From assembly GCA_030248135.1 (NCBI GenBank), contig JASANC010004591.1:1-64000 (forward strand): a DNA stretch of 64,000 nucleotides. Direction: 5' to 3'. The notes beneath the pieces are model-generated. The model worked only from the letters and a program-made list of their open reading frames with translations, searched no databases and was not told the DNA's origin. This DNA is from Theristus sp. LFF4_11 (taxonomy: Eukaryota > Nematoda > Chromadorea > Monhysterida > Xyalidae). Position 1 is the stretch's first letter. Every line of letters starts with the position of its first letter. Both the position numbers and the translations under genes were made by a program. This document shows, piece by piece, positions 33,547 to 46,150 of this stretch.

Positions 33547-36500
33547 TCAATAAATCCAATTCGCTGGAACCCATTGAGTGTCGGTTTTCAGCGATTCCAA
33601 CGCGTCGACCAGTCTGAAAAACCAAAACAAAATAATTCTATATTTACAAATTCAAATTCGAGCCACGCAAGTGCGACGTACACTGATTGGCATCATCAAT
33701 CTACTAAACCGGACACAGCCAATCAGCGCACCGAATTCGAATCAATCAATCAACGAGCTGAGAAGAAAGCAGAACCAAACCAAAAATTCGAATTATCAAA
33801 ACAATTAAAAAAACATTAAAATTAATTCGCCCATCGGTCGATCGAAGACAAGCTATGAAAATGTATAAAAGCCAATGAATGTAAAAAAATGCAAATTTAC
33901 CGCCGGAATGTAACGTCGACATTACGATTCACGAGAACGCAATCGATCAGGTTCTTGTACTGCACTTCAAGTTTACTGCTCTCCTCACACGTTCGCTTTA
34001 GATCTTCATCCTGAATAAAAAATGTTTGCTAATTACCGTAAAGTCTTGCATATAAGGTTCCTCCCACTTATAAGACCCCCACCCAAAAGTGGGCGGAGTG
34101 TCACACGGCGGGAAACCAAAAAATTCAAAATTTTTACTTGGTCAAAATCCTACTCCGTTTATAAGGTCCGGAATTCCTAATGTTCGGTTTATAAGACCTC
34201 CTCCCACTTATAAAGTTGTCACACAAAATTCCACTTTTTTCAGAAATTTTTGATTTTAAAATTTATACCGGAGACCTTATATGCAAGACTTTACGGTATG
34301 CTAAAATGACATTCAACCGTCGGTTTTTTTTTAATTTTTACAGCACTTTTTTCTGGTTGACATTTTTTACACATAAGAGTAAAAAAAAGTAAAAGCCGCA
34401 ACAACACAGTCGAACTTTGAATTGTTGGCAATCAGCTGATTGGTTGGTGTTTACGTGATGCATGTTTCTACACGCAGGCATTCCGGTGTGTAGGCGGAGT
34501 CCTGCACACCGAATGCCTGCAACAGATGACCACCAACCAACCAACCAGCTGATCGCCTATAATTTAGAGTTCAGCCTATAATTTGCGTATTGAAAAAGAG
34601 CCGCTTTCCCGGAAAGGCCGCAACACCGACCGATTTCGGTTTGGTCCTGTTCGGATGCACTTGATACAGCTGTTTCAGTTCCTCAAACGCGGGCGGCGCG
34701 ATGAACACAACGTAGGGCATGAACTCTTTCGTGTAAAGGTAGCGAGCGGCCTGCACACGTTCATTGGTTGGTTGCATTGCGATTGGAAGAACAACAAGAA
34801 CATTGCATTGTAATTCCTTGAGGAACGTGTGTGCACTTTTTTGTGCGCATGTGATTTCAATCGAATATGTTGTGCAATGAGAAACGATAAGGTAATCCAC
34901 ATTAGACTAGGGCTCGTTTGTTGTACTGCACGGATACATCGGTTGTGTGTATGGAGCGTGTTTGCTTGTGAGCATTGGCATTGTGAGTATATAAAACACT
35001 GCTTTCAGCACAGTCTCTCAAAGAAACGAAACGAAGTTCGTCTTCCAACAAGCAAACTCAGCAAAGCAGGTCGAACTCAGTAGTGAAAGAAAAACTGGAG
35101 GCGAGACAAAGATACCGGTCCGGTTCAAAAACGTACAAAATCAACTAAAACATCGAAAGAAATGAATAAACAGCAACGTACAGCATGGCCGAATAAATGA
35201 GGCAGTCCGTCAAGGTTTTTAACAGGTTATCCATTAGCTTAAAAAACGCGTCAAATTTGGCATACAATTTGGTTTCTGAACTTCTTTCTCTTTTATTCAA
35301 AATTCGCGCGCTCCTTGCACCCTGAAAAAAGCTGCCATGTTTAATCGGCTATACTGTAGGCTAATTGCAACGCCACAATCTATGTCGCACCTGCGGACTA
35401 CAATCGAGCACACAAACGCGGCCCGTTCTGATGACGTCACGGACCGACTGAACACTGGTGCCGTACAGGTTGCCGTTGTACTCGCCCCACTCGACGTAGC
35501 CGCCGCGGTCCACCTCCTTCTGGATGGCGTCTCGTTTCACGAAGTGATACTCACGACCCTCTTGTTCGCCGTCGCGCTTCGATCGACTGGTGTCTGAAAG
35601 AAATGGCGGTTGGAACTATTTCCAGGAAATACACGGAAATTCAGGTTTTCTCGATCGAGTTCATTTACGGAATGACCGAGTAAACATGGCAGCTTTTTTC
35701 AGGGTGCAACGAGCGCGCGAAATTTAAATAAAAGAAAAAAGACGTTCAGAAACCAAACTGTGTGCCAAATTTGACGCGTTTTTTGGACTAATGGATTCTT
35801 CGTGCTATTCTGTTCATTCTTTCTTCCTTGAACACATGATTAGGAGTTATGTTGGCATTTTTGAAAAAGACAACTCCTAGTTTTCGACTGATCCCGCCTT
35901 GATGGGCTGCCTTATTTATTCGGCCATACTGTACATCAATCACAACCAACTAGGACATCACTTTGACTGAACGCAGTTGCTCGCAACGTTCGAACACAAA
36001 AAATGGCCGCCGTTTCTGCAACTTGGTTTGCAACTTTTGAACGACGTGAAGTTTTTCGGGATCACTCTGTACGTTGCAGCGACTTTTAAACACGACTGAA
36101 TCCACTTTAGACATGCTCCCGTTGAAAACGTACACGGTGTGACGGTGGCAAAATTGTTGGCATCATTCGCGAGCAGCATCGATTTCAGCGTTCTTCGACC
36201 GACGCCCGGGGCGCCCAGCAGCACGAGCACACGACGACCGTATGGAGACAACTTGCCGACCTCTTCGTAAGGCGCTGAAACGTGACTTTAAAATTTTTGT
36301 TCAACAAAAAATGTGTTTTTAATGGCCAACTTCTCGCGCAGTCATCGATTTCATCGGTATTCCCGTTTCAATCGCTGAGGTGTACTATTTGTATAAATCT
36401 TTTGGTCCCTTTTCCTCATATTTCCGTTATTCTCAATGGAACTGTAGTATCAATTAAAGTAGCTCTATTTAAAGCCCACACAACCAAACCCACCAAGGGT

Positions 36501-39500
36501 CTGAAATAGAAAACAAACAATCCATGCTATTATTGGTTGACGTGAAAAAACTCCCGGTTTCCAACTCAACTTTTGGTCCAATTAAACGAACTGCATAACC
36601 GGACTGCTGTGTTACAACGGTGTGTTTCACACAATTATCATGTTTACAAAAAGACGCAAACGTCAAAGGAACCACCAAGGTCTGAAATTTGAGTCTGCGC
36701 AGCAATACCGTCCAGATCGGATCAAGAACGGCAAGGAAAATCAGCCATTTTCTGTTTTATGAACAGCTACAATGAATCACTAACCGGCATTTTTGCCCTT
36801 GGACTTTGGTGGACTCAAATTTCCACCCGCTAAGCTGATAACACACATTAAAATTGCAACGCACGCACTATGCATCTGAATTATCATTGAAACACAAAAC
36901 TTACCGTCAAGTTCTTTTGCCAGATGTTCGTCGTGTTTTCGGCGTTTCGAAAAAATCGATCCAACTGAAAAAACGTGTGATTGATTTCCACGCTGCTTTC
37001 GAGAACTACGGTATACGTATACTGTAAGTGTACTGTAACTGCCTCACAGCCACACGACTAATAACGAACGGACCTGCTGCTTGCTCTAAATTGCTCTAAA
37101 AACATCTAAAACGGCTGGACAGTGTTCATTGACAAATCAAGCGTTGGGCTACGGTGAAGACAAACTACAGCACGCCTAGGGGGCCGTTTTTGGCATTAAC
37201 TGACTGATGTTTGCCATATCAATATTGTCCGACGTCTTAAACGGATCACAAACAATATTGCCTGGTTTAGTAGATCTGTACCCATTTGCTACCACTATCT
37301 ACAAAATGTATTCGACTGCAGTTCGCGCTGAGAACAATCACCGTAAACCCAACGTTCGACTTGACTCCGAAAAACCACACCAATAAAAAACAGTCTGCTG
37401 CTTGCTGCTAGCCACTACTGTGCAACATACGGGTGCCAGACTTGAACGATACCAATAGTATTAAATTATGTGAAATATAGGGTATTTTACTATTCGCTAC
37501 CACCCGAGAAAAAGTAATGGAAAATGGGGTAAATAGCACCAGTTAGTGGTGTCTAGAAAATTTGTTGAAATCTTCTCCATTCTAAAAACAGCCCACAGCA
37601 GCAATCGTAAACAGTGACAACACAGTGCTCACAAGGAAAGGTGGGTAGAAAACAACAAGCAAGTTCAATTGTGGGTAGAACGGGAACTAAGACTTTTTAA
37701 ATACACCTAAATTTAAATTTGCATTAAAAAAGCAAACATCCCGAATGATCTTTTGGGCCAGAGACCCTAAACTGAACTGTAGGTATACATAAAGTTCAGT
37801 TCATAGGTACCAGGCAGTTGTTCAGTTTATTCCAATTCAAAGCAACCAGTTCCCTTGCGCCCACCTTTGTGGACGATGCTTTCTTGGTGACCGGCTTGCG
37901 CGCCGCGCCTCGACTCTGCCGTCTTCTTTGATGGAATATAACCGACGCGCGAGAGATCGTTCACTTTGCGAGCCTGAAATGGGGCAATTATGAGCGGTGA
38001 AAGTATACATTTGCTGAGAACTGTAGGTGGGCACAAAACCACAAAACCAAAAACTCACATTGCTTTGTTATCCGCATGATAATACATGTTGATTTGACAG
38101 TTCCGAGAACAAATGACATTTAATTCCGAGATTTTATAACACTTATATTTTATAATAGAAAATGACAGCTCCGAAAAGCGCTATTTTCACCGAGCGCAGT
38201 CAATCAGTGCAACTGTATGATGGACTTTCAAACGAAATTCAGTTTCGATGTGCAGCGAACTGGTGCTACCCATCAACGTGTGAATTTGAACGCTGACCAA
38301 TGTAAAAGTCCGATTTCGTACGGGGTCCAGAAAAACAACAACAGCAACATTTGATTCGATCATTGGTCAACCGGATAAATTGTTTTAAAAAAAGAGACAT
38401 AAAAGTTTCGAAAAAACTTGAAAAAAAAGAACTCTAGTCGCTCCGTTGCTGACCTGCCAGTAGTCGGGCTCGTCGCTGCTGACCACGTGCAAAACATCGC
38501 CCGTCTTAAACTGAAGGCCCACGTCGGCGCACGGGTGCTCCTTGTCGTCCTTCGGATTGTAGTCGTACATCGCTTTGATATATTTCTGCAACATCATTCG
38601 ACTTTGCTTTTACAATGTATGTCTTGTTCAAAGAAATACTATGAAAACACTCGAAATATACTTCTGATTTCGGCAAATACACCGCTCAAACAGTAACGTT
38701 GCGCCACGCAAGAATTCATCAACACTCTCAGACCCTGAACCAGCAACGACCCCACCATAACCAAACCGCACCGACCAATCACAATCGCACGTGAAAATAC
38801 TGTGAAAGAGCCAATAATTTGCAACCAGTGTGTCGTACTGTATAAGAAACTCTAATTACCGAACCGAAAACGGTGGCATTTGAAAATCATGATGAGAAAA
38901 ACGGGTCACTGACCGCATCGGGCGACGGTGTCTCCGGCTGGCCGGGCACGATCTTCAGCGTCACCATGCCTCCGTCGGCGTCCTTCCACTGTTGCTCGAG
39001 CTCCTCCACCGATTTCACGTCGTTGCCGTTCACCTCCAGCACGAAGTCGCCCGGCTTGAGCAAACCTGCAGCGACAACACACACCGGTTTTGATCAGTGT
39101 TGCCAATGTTTGTTCGGATGATTTTTTTCACTTTTTTTAACTTTAGAAAGGAAGCGATCAACACCAAACTGCAATATATTCTGGTGGTTGCGCACGATGA
39201 AGCGAATGTTGCTTTCAAAAACATATGATGACGTCATTTCGGCCGGGCACGCTCGCAAGCAAAAAAACAAATGAATACAAATGAATATATTATCAACTTT
39301 TCAGATTCTGAGACTGAATGCGTATGCAAACGTATAGAAAAGGGAACTAGTTTCAATGTTTATGTGGCAATTCAAAATCGCCCAAGTGACTCGACCCCAT
39401 TTAGGGGACTCGGATCACTCTGCCAATTTTGAATTCTCGCGTCCTGCATGAAACTGTTTACTTATGAAGGTGCGCATGGAGTCTCGGGACCGAAACTAAA

Positions 39501-42500
39501 AGATCCGACCTTGTTTCGCGATGAGCGACTCCTTCTTGATGTCGTCGATGCGCAGCTGTCCATTCTCGGAGTGCACACTTAGACCCTGAAGTAGAAGAGC
39601 ACCGTTGTGACCGCCGTCTGCGATGGTCTCTTTCGGGAATCGGCACAGGCGCACCGCGTACGCCGTGCTGACCTACAAAAAACGCACACACAACGGGAAC
39701 AACAGCAGCAGCCGGTTAAACGGGGATAGGTCGTAGGGGGATGCTGTGGTTTGCGCGACTTTCTCCGGAGATTGATATGTAGTTTCTGATGCTGTATATC
39801 GGCGGTTGCACACGGAAATGCTGTTACACGCTCGACTGACGTTAAGTGCGGTTATGTACATATGTGCTGACATCGTTTAAACAACGCTACTTAACGCCCG
39901 TAAAACGTTAAACAACTCGTTGCACAACCGCTGTTTTTTTTGATGCTGGATGTGGTATTACTATTTGATATAATATGATGTCATGCCACACAAGAATAGA
40001 GAACCAGAAAGAGAGACTGAGACAAGGAGTATAGGTTTTTCCAATTTTGAACAATTTCAGAAATTATTATTCACTCTTGTGATTCATTTGCCTTGCGTAC
40101 AGCATATATCGCTCCGCAACGAGGACTGTACGAGGTAAAAACGAAAGCAACGAGGCACAGGTTGTGTCCGTGTTCAAGTCATTGCGTAACGACAATTGTC
40201 AAACTGGCACCCATACACGCCGAAGTGCCACGAAACTTATATCGGCCATGCTGTGATAGTGGGTTACGTTGAGAAAACGAACATTGGTGACTGTACCCAC
40301 AAATCGGTGGAACCCACAAACTGGTGTTCGAAAATATTAGCTAGACTAACACCGCTAACAACCTAAAAGTTGCAATTAAGTTCTCAAGCCCCATCAAGTT
40401 CAATCATGCGCAGTAACGATAAAGATTCTTGCTGCAAACCCGGAACTGACGAAAATAAGGCGGCATAAGATCAAGCCTGTCCGATCTAGTTGATTACCAA
40501 AATGAGCTGTTAATCAAAAGATTTTTTTGTTATTTCAGCGTTGGTAAGAACAAAAACACTGAGTTTGTAGATGTGAGGTGAGATCAAGTTGGAACTGTTT
40601 GCTCGTTTTGCCTTCCTTATATGAAAGCTGGTCGCAAAGCATTGAAAATCTAGGCTCAATTATGTATGTAATTTCTTTCATTTAGATAAACGACAAAAAC
40701 CTGATTTCGTCATGATCAGAGTCCGAACAAAAAGAATATAAATTTAAAAATTCGCTACCCCCGTCATCGTGGACAGTCCCCACCCTACTCCCGGCTTACG
40801 GCCACCCCCACCCCGGAAACAAATTTTTACGACGTCATCGGGAGAGTGAACCACATGCATGGAACGAAGCAGATTACACTGGCTAATTCATTCTGACCGG
40901 GCTGGCAGCTTGGAACAGTTTCATAGTACGCAGAGGGTTGCATAAAACACATGTACGTACATGTATCAAGACCTAGACCTACATGTAGTTTTACGATGTA
41001 CGATTCAAGCTAAATATTTACAGTAAACATTCACATTGGGGATAGTAGTAAGCTAACAAATACACACACGGCACACAGACAGAGCGACAACATTAATTTT
41101 GAAATTGAAAATTTGAAATTCGATATTTTTCTCTGTGACTTCTGCAGCTGGGGTAAAGCAGCATTGAAGAAAGCTTGAACAAAAGAAAATGGAAAAGTTG
41201 ATTTCTGATAGTTTCGCAACCGTCGACGTGCAGGACAAGCATAAAATTGGTGGAAAGATACGCAAACAATGCAGCATAACATAGGTACACAGCATAGAAC
41301 ACCATATCCAGCATCAAAAAAGCACATTTATCCAGCTATATCAGCAACCACCATTGAGAAAACAGTGTGGTGACAAAACAACAAGGCTTGCTCGCCGTTT
41401 GGGTGTGTGCGTTTTTGCAGGTGATTCCATATCTTTGGTTCATAACGTTGAAATTTTTTTAAAAGGTCGGCTCCAAACCGCAATCAGCTTGTAATTTTGG
41501 CCTTTTTTGGCGATATTTCAGTTGTGCTCTTCAGTTTTCCGTTTAAAAATAAAATCAAAAGTTGAGTGATTGACTTCTGAAACTGATTGCCATTCGAATA
41601 ACAAGAGAACTAAACAAAACGTCGCTGTTCCCATTGCTGTTGACTGGTCATACTGAACACTGACTGGCCCGGTCTAGGCCTTTGGTTGGACAAAATATGA
41701 CTGACCAGCAACGCCTTGATAGCGCTCCGCATAGAAACAAAAAACCGCCGAAAAACAAAACAAAAAACAAAAAAGAAAAAGAAATAAAAACTGTGTCGTC
41801 GGAATGACTTGAGCACGGATCACTGGTGTTTCACTCAGTAACCAAAAAACATCGTTTTAAAACCGAACTACTCCAAAACTGTTCGAATTTCTCAAACGAC
41901 CCATTAAAACACAGAAGAAGCATGTTGTTCCCACTTCACTCACGCTGTTTTACTTCAACCAACCAATCAGCGCGTCTGCTCCAAACATTTGAAATGGATA
42001 GCGACCGATTACTGTATTGTTTTTGCTTCATGCACAGAAAATAAACGTGACGTGAAGTGGGATGATCCGACCTACATGATCATCATCATCATCCATGAAT
42101 GGACCTCTCAGTCTCAACACAATCAGTAGAGCAGAACCAAGGAGGAGAAAAAGCGACCGAAAAACGCAATTATGTATCAGAACCGCGAACAACCGAAGCC
42201 CCCGGCACCAACCAAATGTTCGTTCGGATTCTTCCGGCGATACCCGACGATCGTCGGCGTCAGACGGCCGAACTGCGGCCGCGGCAGCTCCGAGTTCGAC
42301 GACAACATCGACGAGTACTGCAGCAGGCCGCCGGTGCCGCCTTCGTGGTAGGGGGGCGCTTTGAACTCGCAGTCGGGCGACGGCAACTGCAAATAGACGG
42401 TGCGTGTGGGTGATACAATGGACTCGATCGGTGGTGTGTTTGAATTGAATGGGTGGACAAGTATTGAAAGTTACGTGTCTCTTTTAGTAGAAACGACAAT

Positions 42501-45500
42501 TTTCTTAGGTTTTTCTCATTCGTGTGAAAAGCACACGCGTTTTCAGGGTGTTGAACACAGACACACTACACACACGCGTAAACACACAGGCACCGGTGTT
42601 GTCCCGTGTGAGACATGCATATGCCAGTGTGTTTGCGACTGGTGACCTTGTATTATCATAAAGTCACGCGTAAAATATTACGAAAAAAGCAAACACAAAG
42701 AGTGCAAAAAACACATTTTTAAATAGTGTATTGTGAAAATAAACATTTTTAGGCAGAAAAATTCTGCTGGAAACCAGCAGATTTTTTGGCACAAGCTAGC
42801 GTTATTTTCCAGCTGGGCTGTTTTGGAGCATGTTGCAGCAGAAACCGGAAACGCACTAACTGATGGGCAAGTGGGTTTTGAAAGGACAAGCTCATTGAAA
42901 GCAAGAGAGAGCTCTGGCTTTGTGCACTCTAGCTGCAAACCGATTTCAAATGCGGAAGCACATTTTGACAGTGCCACATTTTCATTCTTTTCATTTCAAA
43001 CAATAATTGCGTACTTTGGCCGGAAAACAATAGCTCAGCCTCCACAACCACAGAATCGGCCGCCTGGTTTACAACTTATTCGCACTTATAGTGGACAATA
43101 ATTTCGACAAAACAGTTTACTCGAGAAGTTTTCCAAAACAATGTGTAACGGCGAAAAGGAAACGACGAAGGCAGAACCGTAGAGATGGGCATATTATGTC
43201 CATCCGGAATGCAAACCCATATTGGAAGGCGTTCTGCTGTTGCGTTAAGCAGCTCTGTAGTAGAAATTTCACGGCGCTTAAAAAACGAGTGTTTTTTCCG
43301 AGTCGTGAAAAATCGGCGTGTGATGCATATATTGAAGCAAGCGCAATGGAGAAGCAAAAGAAAACCGCTTCTTCTGTCTGTCTATTCTGGCTCGTGCATC
43401 TCGCAGCAAAAGAGACGGATTACGCACAATATGTCTGTCGCCCGTTTCGTTGGCCGCAGAACAATGCTCGTGTTGGAGGGAAAAGGACTCGAAATCTCGT
43501 TACGCGGCGAGAGATTGAGAGACGCACTATGAAAGAATGTGATGCGCAAAAAATTGACACGACACAGAGTGAAAAAACCGCACAGAACAGCAGGCGCCGA
43601 TGCCATTGTAGGTATGTGGGTGTCGGGCTTGCAGTGAAGAATCAGTGCAAGAAAAATACAACGCGCACAACAACAACAACAGCCGTAACGTTCTAGATTA
43701 TCGTTCTTGGCACGCGATTTTTTTCCGGTCCCTCCGTGAGAACAGATGATGCGCGCGGGCGGCCCACCCGCCTACCATAACAATGATTCGGCTTCGGCTT
43801 GAAGCCGGGGTCAAATCGCGTTGCTTTACTCGCCTTTTTCTGTTTTATTGCTGGAATTTTAGGGGTGATAGATATTGAACTGAAGGGACCGAACAAGAGA
43901 GTGCCCGATTCCCGATTTGTTTGCTTTTGCCATCATTATTACTGCTAAGGTTGGGTTTTTTCTTTTCTTCCGGGTGAAGGAAAAATTCGGTGAAGGTCTG
44001 GTGCATTGTTGCCGCGCAATTGCAACAAGAAAAAGGAAAACGGAAACAAGAAGCGATCAGTTATGGTCTTGATTTTGGTGAATCAGCGTTCAAAGCAGAC
44101 GCTTTTTCTTGGAGAATGCTATTTTAGACTGAAAGTGTAAGCGGAAGTGCAACACGCCTCGGTTAGTGCAATCAAAATGCGAAACCACATAAGAAACCAA
44201 TGGATTCCTCTTTGAATCTATTGGACAGCAGATAAAAACGGACAACAAGTTCGCAAAACCACTCGAAGAAGTTTGGCGTTAAAAAAAACTGCCAACTAAC
44301 ATTTTTGTTACAATACTAATGCAAACAGAAAGAATGAAATGGGCTGAAGTAGTATTCTACACGAAAAAGAAATCGATTTGAGAGTTTTCGATAGTGCACA
44401 CAATTGCGAGAGAACGAGTCGCGAGTTGCGACCTTCAAAAAATGGACAACACAAGCGTCGGCGGCACCGTGAGTGCATTTTATTCTTGGGTTTAATGTCG
44501 CTTTTGAGGCCATAAATGATGTTGCACATGTTTTCAAATAAAAAAATTATATAGCAGTTGCTAAGGTTGACCAAGGCACCGCAGTGTATCATGATGCGTT
44601 TCAAAGAACTGCATGATATCGGGGCTGGCTGTCGACCCGGCATAAAACTCGGGGTTTTTACGCGTGCGTGTGCGTAGAGACTTGTGCCAATCAACGGGTT
44701 TCGTTAAAAAATAACATTACTACGACACTACAAAAGATATGCAAAAAAAATCCGGGCAAATTTCTTGACCTTTCAAATGACTAATCGCGTATTAAACGCA
44801 GCCTTTACCCTAACTGTACACCAACCGTCTGAAACGTTTTCGTCGTCACAACGCGCTCCGTGATATGAATACGCTTCGTTGTGTTACCGTCTGCATCCGT
44901 CTGTTCGCTTTCCTGTGTCGTAATCTGCACAGAGAAAGTAGAAAATAAAAAGTGAAAAAGCACGCCAGACAATCAACGCGCACGCGTGTGTATGTATGTG
45001 TGGGGCCGGATCACGACACGTCTATGATATTTGGAGAAACAGTTTTTCAATTGAACAAGCAGCGCTCCAATATTGTTTGGGCGACCTTTGCAGCTGTGTC
45101 AACGTGTAAGTCAGGTTTTATTGAAAAATGCAATAATAAAACCGTCCAATAAAAATTACGGTGCACGGTCTCGTGTGCTCACTGGGTGTAATTTTACGAC
45201 CGCATTATTCTACTTAACCGATGCCTACCCGCGGGCGTTCCAATGAACCTTCTACAATCGATCGCACAAAAGCAGTTAACCAAAATGTCAGGCTAAAGTT
45301 ACGCAAAATAGAATTACACAAGAATGACAAATAGCGAAAACAACAATCCACCAATTAAATTGACGCTCTTATTGAAATTGAATATGGCTTGATTTACTTA
45401 TTCGAACGTGTCCGACCGAAATGACGTCATGTGCTTTAAAACAGGCGTTTGTCACGCACAAGCAACCCGAACATCCAGCTGGACTTGATTCCTTGCCTTT

Positions 45501-46150
45501 GCCCGAATCTGTTGTTCTGCATGACAAACGGCCCTTTGCAAAGAAAAGCACATCATTTCGCTTTCGAAAAATCCAAAGTACGTTTGTTTAAACCTGTCAC
45601 TTTTTTGCAGAATAGTACAGAGCACGCGAAACTTTCAAGTAAAAGAACGAATGTACCGGGTTTGGTTGCAATCAAACACCGCATTGGTGATTGTACATTG
45701 TGACCCGATTCACGTGTGCTCTGTATTCTGCGACGAACAGTAAACCGGTTTCAACAAACACCCTGTACAACAACATCAACATCAACATCAAGCACACCTG
45801 TTTCCTCGTTTCGCCGTCGTCGTCCAGCACGGTCTTGACGAGCGTCTCCGGCACGTCGTTCGTGTCCAAGCGCAGCTGTTTCGCCTGTTGCTGCAGTTGC
45901 GCCGTCTCCTGTTTCACCTCGTTCAGCGCTCTACCCGACGGCTTATGCTCCAGTTCCTCGATGCGTTTTAGTACCGCGTGCAAACAGTCGCCCAAGTTCT
46001 TCACGTTCTGCTTGATGTCGGTCAATTCGGACTTGTATTCGTCGGCCGTGTCGTCCATGTCGCCGTCGTCGACGTCGTCGTCGATGTTGGAGGTGGTCTC
46101 TTCGAAGAGAGGACCGGTTAGATTCAGTAGGCCGAACGTTTTGGCGGACG
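33547..46150 (-). CDS. MAGUK scaffold protein, MPP type (PDZ-SH3-GUK)
   Basis: Exons in transcript order: about 46150-45798 (5' end unresolved), 44924-44826, 42386-42213, 39672-39510, 39065-38914, 38585-38454, 37973-37865, 36964-36905, 36274-36134, 35593-35391, 34750-34631, 34010-33901, 33613-33547 (stop). About 620 residues are visible. Order: acidic coiled-coil N-terminal region, a Thr-rich linker, a PDZ domain (GLLKPGDFVLEVNGNDV), SH3 (KAMYDYNPKDD, DEPDYWQARKVN, GYIPSKK), a basic hinge (SIFSKRRKHDEH), and a guanylate-kinase-like domain (YEEVGKLSPYGRRVLVLLGA, GVGRR, GEYNGNLYGTSVQSVRDVI, EFMPYVVFIAPP) ending TQWVPANWIY as in MPP proteins. GVGRR replaces the kinase P-loop GxGK, as expected for a non-catalytic MAGUK. 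No L27 domain is visible. Likely a membrane/junction scaffold. Confidence 0.93.
34036..34296. mobile_element. TA-flanked MITE in a MAGUK intron
   Basis: CCGTAAAGTCTTGCATATAA and its inverted copy TTATATGCAAGACTTTACGG bound a 261-bp element with TA on both sides. The interior repeats CCTCCCACTTATAA. The CCGTA ends resemble those of 27814-28279. Confidence 0.9.
34431..34562. mobile_element. Hairpin MITE family L, copy 2 (MAGUK intron)
   Basis: CAGCTGATTGGTTGGTG at the left pairs with CACCAACC...AACCAGCTG at the right; GCAGGCATTCCGGTGTG pairs with CACACCGAATGCCTGC. It carries ACGTGATGCATG like its relatives. Confidence 0.8.
35178..35345. repeat. Inverted repeat, downstream-intron copy flanking the GUK exon
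   Basis: Contains ATCCATTAGCTTAAAAAACG, CGCGTCAAATTTGGCATACA and CACCCTGAAAAAAGCTGCCA. Its reverse complement at 35684-35935 is roughly 90% alike over about 115 bases by eye. Exon 35391-35593 lies between them. Confidence 0.88.
35684..35935. repeat. Inverted repeat, upstream-intron copy flanking the GUK exon
   Basis: Opposite-orientation partner of 35178-35345. It shares TGGCAGCTTTTTTCAGGGTG, CCAAATTTGACGCG and a GGCAG/TTATTTATTCGGCCAT end, but carries about 80 extra bases. Confidence 0.88.
39306..39491. mobile_element. MITE family F, copy 3 (MAGUK intron)
   Basis: The best preserved copy: CTGAGACTGAATGCG at the left against CGCATGGAGTCTCGGG at the right, with an inner pair AATTCAAAATCGCCCAAGTG against GATCACTCTGCCAATTTTGAATT. 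Confidence 0.85.
39900..42200. other. Long MAGUK intron without further coding exons seen
   Basis: The 2.5-kb intron between the Thr-rich linker exon (42213) and the first PDZ exon (39672). It is AT-rich with scattered single CCAATCAG arms. Nothing in it looks like an L27 or other MAGUK domain. Confidence 0.5.
42387..44825. other. Long MAGUK intron with CA/TG hairpin DNA
   Basis: About 2.4 kb. A CA/TG-rich inverted region at about 42540-42645 (ACACACGCGTAAACACACAGG, TGCCAGTGTGTTTGCG) belongs to the GCCAGTGTGTTTG family. The plus-strand frame at 43091-43696 has no domain features and is unlikely to be a gene. Confidence 0.5.
45605..45732. mobile_element. Hairpin MITE with TACAGAGC termini, copy 1
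   Basis: TTGCAGAATAGTACAGAGCACGCG pairs with CGTGTGCTCTGTATTCTGCGA around a central AT-rich stretch. A diverged copy lies at 58812-58938. Both are preceded by AAACCTGTCAC. Confidence 0.75.

Noticed and set aside
43091..43696. A 201-codon plus-strand open frame
   Set aside because: It lies antisense in a MAGUK intron, has no recognisable domain, and its composition is that of intronic DNA.
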